From: Ramazzottius varieornatus
Lineage: Eukaryota > Tardigrada > Eutardigrada > Parachela > Ramazzottiidae
Assembly (NCBI GenBank): GCA_001949185.1
Contig: BDGG01000003.1
Span: forward strand, 305,612 to 369,611
DNA: 64,000 nucleotides
Direction of reading: 5' to 3'
In this document: piece by piece, positions 55,772-64,000 of the stretch
Layout of the letters: each line of letters opens with the position of its first letter
Numbering within the stretch: position 1 is the first letter of the stretch
Made by a program: the position numbers and the translations under genes
Notes under the pieces: model-generated
Database searches by the model: none
What the model was told of the DNA's origin: nothing
What the model saw: only the letters and a program-made list of their open reading frames with translations

Positions 55772-56843
55772 AGCTGGAAAGTTTGCAATGGGTCTTTCGG
55801 TATCAGAACGTAGGTTGAAGAATCTGACATACTGAAGCCATCCGGCTACTGTACGTTTAAAGGATCTTTTCGAGGTAACCCATGAATTGCGACAAGAAGG
55901 TACTTTTTCATGGGGATTTTCGTGGAACATACCCCAAGGCAGTACGTAACAGCTACAGTCCTAAGTTACACATACTGTTATCCTTTGATTTCTGTGACCG
56001 CAACTGCGGGATATCCAACCGACCGACTTTTTTCAGAGTTTCTCCTCCGTCTTATGTGTTATCAGAGAGGGGCATGACGGAAACTTTTTTCCGAATATCA
56101 GCACCGTTAATTTTTAGTAAAATTTCTTTTCTGATGTTGTGGAGTATGGATGATTTGCCCTTATCATTAAGCAAAGTTAGAAGAAGAACCTGGCTTTGTA
56201 AACGTCAATTGAATACTTTTATACGTGTCCACAGGAACGTCTGCACATTTCCCGCAGGTCTTCAAATGTTGTAGAGTGTTCAAGGTGAACACAAGATGTA
56301 CAGTTTGTCTCGTCGTTGGTTTTCATTTATTGATATCTAACCATTACCCTAATGTTCCAAACCATGGAGTTTATGCTCTCTCTTCCAGATGAAACGTACA
56401 CCTATTCAATATTGTATGGGTTGCAAACTCTACAAACTTCTTCTAGTTAGGTTTTTTGTTCGAATGGAGTCTTAACTTCGAACACCCAAACCGCTAATCA
56501 ATTCTTTTGGAATCCCCTACTTGTTAAAACCGATTACACGAAACCTTCAATAAGGTTCTCTCCCTTGTTTTTCTTCATCCGAGAGAAGCTGCGAGCCGAA
56601 GATGGAGCGAACAGCTTCCTCTTAAGTTATTTTACCTGGCACTGTTATCAAACTACCAGAAAGCATCGCCGATATCGGCTACCAAAAGTTTCAAAAAAGC
56701 TTGTCGCAAGTAGGGCATTGTTTTCGAAAAGACGAATGCTTTGACAATACAAACCAAAGCCAGATCAGAGAAGGTAGGAGGAAGAGATATAGAGTTTGTT
56801 TCGTAATGTCCGCACACGTGGAGTTGCTCATTGCATGCCAGAG
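55772..56843. other. Gene-free stretch downstream of ANAPC4
   Basis: No recognisable gene; AT-rich. No clear poly(A) signal could be chosen. Confidence 0.4.
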
Positions 56844-57004
56844 CTGCGGAGCTATTTAGCTCGTTTCAGCTCGCGAGCTAAATCTGCCTTTTTTCTACGA
56901 AAACGCAAAATAGGGTTGTGGAGCGCACAAACCTGGACGAGCTTTTTGTAAAAACCTCGTAGAAGAAAGGCGAAATGAGCTGAACGAGCTAAATAGCTCC
57001 GCAG
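56844..57004. mobile_element. 161-bp MITE
   Basis: CTGCGGAGCTATTTAGCTCG and CGAGCTAAATAGCTCCGCAG are perfect 20-bp complements, continuing with near-complementary TTTCAGCTC/GAGCTGAA. The interior also pairs partly (GAGCTTTTT, TCTACGA/TCGTAGA). Confidence 0.85.
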
Positions 57005-57120
57005 GACTGTTGCATACTACGGTAAACGGTTGTCACGTGTATTTGCCAGAACTGCCAGTACTGGTCCGAACTTTTGACTTCACTGAAAAAATGACCAGGC
57101 TGGAGAAACGTAAGACAGTA

Positions 57121-57235
57121 CTGTATGCTCTCGCGAAACTCACGTACGTCACTGACTCTCAAATCATTGGGGTCTTACCGTCTAGTTTTACAGTCTGAAT
57201 GGAGTGACGTACGTGAATTTCGGGAGAGCATACAG
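57121..57235. mobile_element. 115-bp TA-flanked MITE
   Basis: CTGTATGCTCTCGCGAAACT..CACGTACGTCACT and AGTGACGTACGTG..AATTTCGGGAGAGCATACAG are inverted copies over about 35 bp, each bounded by TA (57119-57120, 57236-57237). Confidence 0.85.
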
Positions 57236-58011
57236 TACTGTACCCCCGACGGTAAGCCGCTGATCAAAGCACTGGGTGGTGCAATCGATAATTATGTGGT
57301 GACCGTCGGTAAGTGGAACCGCGGCCATGACCCAGCCTCAAGCAGTTGTGACACATCGTTTCCTCTGTAATTCGGGTTGTCCCGACTTATAACGGCATGC
57401 GTGGCCACAGAGGATTCTTTACGCACCAACGACGCAGACATGATATTTTAATCGGAAAATTAATGATCAAAGAGAGAATTACCCATTGATATCCAATTCA
57501 AGGCTGGGGGGCAAAGCAAAAATTGTGTATCGCCCATGTGTGGCGGAACTGAAATTATAAACCACGCGAGTCAGACGAGTGTTGCACTCGGTGTCGCGTT
57601 TTCAGGGGGTTTTCGGAAACAATTCGAAACATCCGGCAGGTGTGTGTCGGCGGGTATAACCTTATATGGAAGTGATGGAAAGGAAGAGCATTGATGACAG
57701 TGGGGTGCAAATGGATCAAGGTTTACTGTAGATGTTGCGCCTGAGTTCCATCACCCAAATTCTACCTATTGATCATTAAGAAGGAATATGAGGTCAGGAT
57801 CAATAAAATAGAGCAAGTGTTCGTGGGGGAGGATATCTGTTGGCGAAAGCAAAGTTACGGTGCCTCTCAGAGTTGAAGCATAAGTAGAGACTTTGCTGGC
57901 TGCAGCTTTCTCCCTATATCGCTCCGAACGAAAAAGATCTCTGGAAACTAGCGTTCAGTAGTAAGTTCGTCAAGAAAGGAAAAAGTTATCTTTTAGTCCG
58001 TGAGAAAGGTA

Positions 58012-58325
58012 CGAGGTAAAACGTGTAAAGTTAGCCGGCCTGTACCGGACTTGTGAAGTTAGCCACCGCTGTGTCACACGGTGCTTCATTGGTCAGTTGA
58101 TTGTCGGTCCAGGCTTTTTAACATGGGGTTCTCTCGTTTTGGAATTGATATCCTAGATTCTGTGAATCTTCACGTTGATTGCGACTAGTACCATTCAACA
58201 GCGCGTTGTATTTTCTATCAACTTGTCCATAAACATTTGGGAATAAGTGCGAATGAACTGGCAAGTTTGGATGACTAACTTTGCAAGTCCGGTATAGGCC
58301 GGCTAACTTTACACGTTTTACCTCG
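58012..58325. mobile_element. 314-bp TA-flanked MITE
   Basis: CGAGGTAAAACGTGTAAAGT..TAGCCGGCCTGTACCGGACTT and its inverted copy AAGTCCGGTATAGGCCGGCTA..ACTTTACACGTTTTACCTCG, about 45 bp with a single mismatch, bounded by TA (58010-58011, 58326-58327). Confidence 0.9.
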
Positions 58326-58439
58326 TACCATGAAATTCGGTTAAGATTTGTCAGGCTCATCGTGCACCATGCCGGCTAGGGGTATCAACGCTAATTACTC
58401 CGTTTTTATCCACCAGGCCTCCTTGCAGTAACGAGACAG

Positions 58440-59300
58440 GACGACAGACGTTGGAGGAATATGCGCAAATTGCCAAGTCAGACCGTGGGTGCAACCGAGA
58501 TCGCAAGTTTTAGTGCTTGGCTCGAATGCTTTCAGTTGTTTGTTATCTACCGTGGACTGGTACCACCCCGCCTTGCTTTTACCCTTATCTTCATACGGTT
58601 GTATCATCCGTGGTTTGTTCGCCAAATACGAGTTTAAAGTCATCTACGACTACGATATCCGTTTCCGCGAACGTATGGATGACCACGACACCCGCCACCA
58701 GCAGTGGTACCGCATCAATCCCATACTTTTGGCCGACGTCATGCCTGCGCCTACCCACACAACTTCCCCCTACCCAACCACTTCTAATAGTCAGCGCCTC
58801 CCTTCCCGTCCGTTGTCCGATGTACTCTGTTATAGATGTGGCAAGTACGGTCATTACGCGACTGACTGCAAGTCTTCTGCCCGTCCTGAACTAGCCGCTC
58901 AGAAAGTCCTATCGTCACCAGCTAGTACCTCAGCGAACCCTCCGCCTAATGTCAAAAAGCCTTTGAAGCCCTTTCCCACAACCCACTTTGAAATCTGCAG
59001 GGACTTCAATGCGGGCCGTTGCAAAAGCCCCTGTCCCCACAACGCCATGCACCTCTGCCTCCAGTGCTGGAACGACTCTCACCCTGTTACCGAATGTCCA
59101 GATCTCGAAAATACCCCAGTCGCCAACAAGTCCACTTAAACCGTGTCAGTTCTCGATCGAACTCAAAGATCATCCAGACCAGAGTTTCATACACCAGTTC
59201 TTACATAGTCTTCGTGATAATTTTAAGATCGGTTACCAGGGCCCTAACCAGCAACGTAGTACACCGGATGCTGCGACAACTAGAGCCCGTATGAATATGT
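58440..59300 (+). pseudogene. DIRS-like retroelement gag-side fragment
   Basis: Plus-strand remains of a DIRS-type ORF1: ASFSAWLECFQLFVIYRGL, a frame change, then GCIIRGLFAKYEFKVIYDYD and IRFRERMDD, a CCHC knuckle CYRCGKYGHYATDC, and CRDFNAGRCKSPC with CLQCWNDSHPVTECP. Further on HPDQSFIHQFLHSLRDNF and KIGYQGPN match the start of the reverse-transcriptase ORF seen on the other strand at 63.8 kb. It is truncated by a tandem repeat at 59286. This is a second, oppositely oriented copy of the element next to it. Confidence 0.7.
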
Positions 59301-59412
59301 ATATGTACAGCCAACTGGCTCGTATGAGTATGTATATGTACAGCTAGCTGGTAGGTATGTATATGTTTATGTTTATGTTTACGTACAGCCAGCTGGCTCG
59401 TATGTATATGTG
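59286..59412. repeat. Degenerate tandem repeat, about 36-bp unit
   Basis: Copies of TATGTATATGTACAGCCAG followed by CTGGCTCG, with a TATGTT-expanded third unit. It separates the two DIRS-like fragments. Confidence 0.8.
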
Positions 59413-59572
59413 TTTGACGCCTGGACCTTCCTTAATTACGAGACGAACACGGAAGTACTTGGGGTCAATGAGGGTAAACTGTCAAGGTAGGCGGATATAC
59501 ACAATTGCGTAAACCATTTGCCGAGCCTTCGCACAGTCCCCAAACACAGACCCCAAGCGGAGGCTGATTGAA

Positions 59573-59758
59573 CTAACCTGAGATTCGCAGCATAGTTTGG
59601 GTCAAGGAGCCCATATCTGGTCGGACGTATCGGTTTGAAGCGTCGCTGCTCCATCTACCCATGGACCTAATCTGTTCCATGGAGCATCCGGCTTTAGAAG
59701 CCGTTGAAGCCGCTCCTATCCGGAAACTATTAGAGGTACAGTCAGCGCCATGGGTCAT
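59573..59758 (-). pseudogene. Tyrosine recombinase C-terminal fragment (DIRS-like)
   Basis: Minus strand: TSNSFRIGAASTASKAGCSM then RSMGRWSSDASNRYVRPDM. These are the HxLR-equivalent (SFRIGAA) and the Trp/Tyr end (GRWSSDxxxRY) of DIRS-type tyrosine recombinases, with the catalytic Arg and Tyr visible. It is detached from the N-terminal part (61230-62102) by about 1.5 kb that holds a Tc1/mariner copy. Confidence 0.75.
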
Positions 59759-60099
59759 CGTCAGGCCAGCTTATTTCCACCATTCTTGGTGTCAGTTTCG
59801 ATCCTCCGGACGGATATGCAAAATTGTTTTTTCCCCTGACTCGCAAAACATCATTCTTCATGATGCATATACATTAGAACCAAAGATTCAAGTAGCTTAG
59901 CTTTGGAGACCCAAAAACTGTCAGAATCGGTAATACCCATCTTCACCGTCATCGGAAATACAAAAATCAATAACATAGTGACCACAAGTCTGCCCAACGT
60001 GAAATTTTTTCTGCATGTATTAGGATGTACGGAACGTGTTTTAAAGCGTTTGGAACAGTCGATTTCTTTCTCTCAAACTTTAGCAAAAAATCGTTAGAA

Positions 60100-61186
60100 A
60101 TGTCTCCCCCGAGATCTGAACACCCTCTTGAAATTCGAAAACTTGTGATTTACCACCATCGGAATCACGTGGGAGCCAGTGAAATAGCTCGCCGAGCATG
60201 TCTTCCAAGAAGTACAGTTCGAAGTATGATCGAAAAGTTCGAGAAGACTGGATCAGCGGAGGTGAAGCGGCGGCCGGGACCGATTCGGAAGACCACTGCT
60301 ATTATTGATCGGACCATTGTGCGTAAAGCGCAGAAAGATCGACGTATTTCTGCAAGTAAGATTCAAACAGAGATCAAGGCCGATCATTCCGTCGATATTT
60401 CAAAGGCGACAATCAGACGCCGGATCCATGAACGAGGTATGTTTGGAAGAGTAGCTCGAAAGAAACCCTTCGTGAGCTATGCCAGCAGAATGAAGCGTCT
60501 GAAATTCGTCATGCGGTACGGGAAAAAGCCACAAACTTTTTGGGATAACGTGCTGTGGTCGGATGAGACCAAAATCAACTTGTTCGGGTCGGACGGAATG
60601 GTGAGTGTGGAGAAAGCCGGGTGAGGAATGTGCGCCAAGTTGCACGGTACCAACAGTAAAGCATGGCGGCGGTCGGCTGGCGTTTTGGGGATGTTTCAGC
60701 GTAAAAGGTGTGGGAAATTTGGCTGTAATCAATGGAAATATGAATGGGCCCATGTATCGAGACATAATGGACAAGAACGTGCTGCAGTCGGCGAAAAAAC
60801 TGAATTTGAAGAAGGGATGGCATTATCAGCACGACAACGATCCCAAACGTACTTCCTTCGTTGCCCGAGATTGGATAGTTGAAAAGAAGCTCAAAGTGTT
60901 GGAGTGGGCTCCCTATTCACCGGACCTCAACCCTATCGAGCATTTGTGGTCTGAAGTCAAGTGACAGCTGAAAGAAAGACATCCTTCGAACCTGGAAGAG
61001 CTGGAAGGAACCGTCAAGGAAATCTGGTATGGGGTGGATCCGGCAACATCCATTCCAAACCGACTTTAGAAGGTGAAAGAAAACCGGGGCTTTCCAACGA
61101 AGTATTGAGATACCGGCGCGTAACGAGAAAGTTTTTTGAAAATAATTTTTATCGGGAGGTAATAGAAGATTTCCTAGGTGGCTAAT
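60100..61186 (+). pseudogene. Tc1/mariner transposase, broken
   Basis: ATG at 60100. Paired helix-turn-helix (EIRKLVIYHHRNHVGASEIA, RRPGPIRKTT, TIRRRIHERG), then the DDE domain: VLWSDETKINLFGSDG with the first Asp, HYQHDNDPKRTS with the second, and APYSPDLNPIEHLWSEVK with the Glu (DD34E-type). A frameshift of about 2 nt near 60610 breaks it between GMVSV and WRKPGEEC, and later in-frame TGA and TAG codons interrupt the tail (QLKERHPSNLEELEG). Terminal repeats were not resolved. It sits within the DIRS-like recombinase gene. Confidence 0.85.
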
Positions 61187-61229
61187 TTTCAGAGCTATTT
61201 GGAAAAATAATATTTTTCTCTCCCCCAGT

Positions 61230-62102
61230 TTAGCTTTCCTGCTTTGTCTTAACATTTCTAGATGGGAAATAGTTTGAACTAACTGTACGTAAAGTTTCAA
61301 GCGATTTGAAACTCCCGTCGTTGAGCTTTACCAGAAATAGCAGAAACAAGCGGGCCTGACGATGACCCATGGCACTGAGTGTAAAGCCATTCCCGAGAAA
61401 AATTTGTAGCTCGCGATTGACACGTTGGCGAGTCAAGTAGCATCCATCATGGGAAATGAATAATGGTGTATGTCTTGCTGAAGATCTGACCAGCATATAA
61501 GCGTGAAGGTCTTGTACGGGACAAGTATCCGTTTGAGTTTTTGTTAGATAAATTGCAGGAGGTGTGGTTTTGCGATGGGTTTTATCTCGCCGCAAACATA
61601 TTTGGACCGAATCGCAGGATGTTTGTAAGTCGTTCAGGACAAGGTTTGATTTGTCAAGACTTGTCTCCTTCGAACTGGTATACTCGGACACACGTAACAT
61701 GCCGTAGAAGGCCATGGTAAAAGCCGACCAAAGCATCAGTTGGTCGTGTCGAGGAATGAGAGATCCGAATAGGTCAGCTTTGAGCTGTCGTAAATGTTCT
61801 ATTGTCAGAGGCTTTTTCTTGTATGTGTCGGGACGGGTTTGGCTGGTCAGACCTTTCAACATCATTGAGAGGTAATGGTCATTTCTACCAGGATCTTGGA
61901 AACCGTGCTCCAGTTGTTCTGAACGCACGCCGGCTACATAAACTGTCGCTGTTTTCCCGCTTAGCCCTTCGCTATCCAACCAGGAAACGAACCGTCTGAT
62001 GGTTTGGCGATCCGTAGGGAGATAAGGGAGATGATGGCTCAAACAGAATGAGCGAAATCGCTCAAATCCATTTCGGTAGCCTCTCCTGGTAGAGGGAGCC
62101 AA
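61230..62102 (-). pseudogene. Tyrosine recombinase, N-terminal and catalytic core part (DIRS-like)
   Basis: The 290-codon minus-strand frame starts APSTRRGYRNGFERFRSFC (SAM-like N-domain) and continues with FTMAFYGMLRVSEY (first catalytic Arg), RRDKTHRK and LTRQRVNRELQIFLG. Then the family sequence is lost, where the C-terminal SFRIGAA block should follow; that block is found at 59573-59758. The start overlaps the end of the RT/RNase H frame by 64 nt. This order (RT, RNase H, tyrosine recombinase) is that of DIRS/Ngaro-like retroelements. Confidence 0.75.
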
Positions 62103-63879
62103 TTGCTTACCGACGAGCTCTCGCGATCTTGCATCGAGTTCGAACAGTTTCCGGGTTCTAGCATGATCTGCAAAAAATCTAGGATGTTGTCTACCATTAT
62201 GGGCTCGGTATTGGCCTTGGGATGATTTTCGAAGAACCGCGCGTTGTCGAATCTAGACACAGCATCAGCCAATGTATTATCGACGCCGCTTATGTGCGTT
62301 ATTCTTAGCGTGAAATTGTTGTTTGCCGCTTCAAAATAGATGCGGCGTATCACCGTCATGATGGCGACATTCGATGACGTACATTTTGCCCAGATCTGGA
62401 CCACCGACATAATGTCGGAATGAAATAAGATTCGCTTTGTCTGCCAGTTTGACCCCCGAACAGAACACGAGATCAAAACTGGCAACAGTTCCAAAAAAGC
62501 AATGGATGGTTTGGCTTCAAGTAGCCAGCTTGGCCATCGTAACTGAAACCATTCTGCGCCGTAAACACCACCGCGACCGATGCTACCTGATGCGTCGGTG
62601 AATAGATGCATACTTGGGGTCGCCACCCATTTTGTCAGAAGAAACTTGCACGAGCCATTCCATGTCGGAAGAAAATCTATCCACCACTGCAGATCTGCTC
62701 CGAAGCCATCGTTCAGTTTCAGTTTAGGATGGTCGAGTTGTTTAACCTTATGTGCAAGATTGAGCATCCTTCGGAGGAAGATTCTGCCAGCCGGGATACA
62801 TTTGGTTGCAGAGCCCAATTGTCCGCAAATGCTAAGAATTCCCCGTTTAGTAGCTTTCACTCTAGCTTTGTATACCGTGAACAAATCTTGAATTTCCTTA
62901 ACTTTACTTTCCGGAATGCTGATAGTCTGAGTTTCAGTATCGAGTTGAATGCCAAGGAAGGTGAGTTTGGTCGTAGGGCCCTCGGTTTTTCTTCTGCTAT
63001 GGGCACACCAAGGTGTGCACATAATGCTCCTAGAAAAGTCAACGTATAATGGCACGCAGGTGACGAACTAGGTGCAGCCCATCAGAAATCATCGATGTAA
63101 TGCAAAACGTCGAGCATTCCACCAGTAGTCTTAATTTTCCATTCGAGAATTTTGGAGAGATCATCGAATAAACTAGGTGAAGATCGACACCCAAACGGCA
63201 GTACCGTATCGAAATAATATTTTCCATCGCACATGTAAACAAGCAGACGCCAATCCTCTTTCGCGACTGGTATGAGTCTAAAGGCGCCCTTCAAATCCGT
63301 TTTTGCCATCAAACAGCCCTTTCCAAGTTTAAGACAAATATCAATGGCGTCGTCGACTGAACAGAAGTTAAGGGTATAATCTGTTTTCGAAATGTAATCG
63401 TTGACTGACTGTCTGAAGGGTCAGGACAAGTCCATAATAAGGCGAACTCCGCCTAGTTTTTTGGCGCGTACACCCATGGAGGAACAAATGAAGTGGGGAA
63501 AAGGCGGATGGTCCAAAGGACCAACGGTGTGCTTTGCAGCAACCTCTTTGGCTACATAATCGCGTACGACCTCAGGGTGTTCTCGAGCAGTTCGAGCGTT
63601 AGGAGTAATTTGAGTAACATCAGGGCCAGTATAACCCAGGCGAAAACCATTGACGAAATAATCAGCAAATTCGGAGTCAGGATAATCCTTCAGGGCATGA
63701 GCAAACCGTTCTGGTATCAACGGGGTATATGCTTTATCAGGAATTTCAACAGAAGTAAAATGATGAGTGGTAACAGGAACGGGTGCTAGCGAAGTAGATG
63801 GAACACTAAGCGTAGCGATGGGTGAGCTTGGTATGCCCGGGTTTGAGGCATTGCGAACAGGGCATAGTTCTGATAACAT
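62039..63879 (-). pseudogene. DIRS-like reverse transcriptase / RNase H, broken
   Basis: Minus strand in order: HALKDYPDSEFADYFVNGFR, LGYTGPD and GVRLIMDLS (63879-63421); a TGA; NDYISKTDYTLNF; AKTDLKGAFRLIPVAKEDW with the first catalytic Asp, VLPFGCRSSPSLFDDLS and LHYIDDF with the YxDD catalytic motif (63312-63082); another TGA; then KLTFLGIQLDTETQTISIPE, and an RNase H-like domain with HLFTDASGSIGRGGVYGAEW and ITHISGVDNTLADAVSRF (63055-62039). Two or more stops and a frame change make it inactive. The element runs off the right edge; its gag end (63880-64000) begins there with a degenerate zinc-knuckle region. Confidence 0.85.
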
Positions 63880-64000
63880 GGTTCAGCGCAGCCACCGGGT
63901 TCGGTAAAACGACTGCAAGCCAGGACCACAGCTTTAGGTCGATTGCCATCAGAGTTAGAATTATAGCCATCAGATTTCATGTTAGAAAATCTATTAGAAG

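Noticed and set aside
1-64000. tRNA, rRNA genes and CRISPR arrays
   Set aside because: No A/B box pair with a foldable cloverleaf, no rRNA-like sequence and no regularly spaced repeat-spacer array was seen; the DNA is clearly eukaryotic nuclear.

Overview
The window is nuclear DNA of a small-genome animal. Genes are split by many short introns (mostly 45-450 nt, GT..AG) and lie among degraded transposons. The gene set is metazoan: P2X receptor, aquaglyceroporin, PTK7, PAM, RIC3, a fasciclin protein, a peritrophin-type chitin-binding protein and APC/C subunit 4. A chitin-binding cuticle-type protein together with a retained P2X receptor suggests an ecdysozoan that has not lost P2X. A tardigrade would fit, but that is inference. 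Exon structures below were built by hand from splice sites, reading phase and family knowledge.

Layout: 0.1-1.5 kb, P2X receptor (minus, cut by the left edge). 3.3-5.6 kb, aquaglyceroporin. 6.1-8.2 kb, a short mitochondrial alanyl-tRNA synthetase. 8.2-10.8 kb, gene-free. 10.8-15.8 kb, PTK7-like pseudokinase receptor. 16.2-20.0 kb, decayed hAT-like transposon. 20.8-21.8 kb, non-autonomous element. 22.0-22.8 kb, chitin-binding secreted protein (minus). 23.1-24.9 kb, decaying pogo-like transposase. 26.0-27.1 kb, glycine N-acyltransferase-like enzyme followed by a broken relative. 28.1-29.4 kb, RIC3. 31.8-32.9 kb, a LYR microprotein gene 54 nt upstream of RBMX2. 33.7-35.5 kb, secreted fasciclin protein. 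36.0-36.8 kb, four-TM protein (minus). 38.9-43.4 kb, PAM (minus). 45.0-45.4 kb, secreted EGF-like factor (minus). 46.9-47.5 kb, BTB pseudogene. 48.2-51.7 kb, a nearly complete Harbinger transposon with target-site duplication. 51.9-55.8 kb, ANAPC4. 56.8-58.3 kb, three MITEs. 58.4-64 kb, DIRS-like retroelement remains (tyrosine recombinase type) split by a broken Tc1/mariner copy.

The most striking pattern is a family of short palindromes with the arm AAGTGGCGCAC/GTGCGCCACTT. I found eleven copies in six different genes, every one inside an intron and none between genes, although introns are the smaller part of the window. This resembles introner-type (intron-generating or intron-restricted) elements. 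A second hairpin type (ACCTGCATAC/GTATGCAGGT) also occurs only in introns here. No operon or pathway links the genes. The only operon-like pair is the LYR microprotein and RBMX2.
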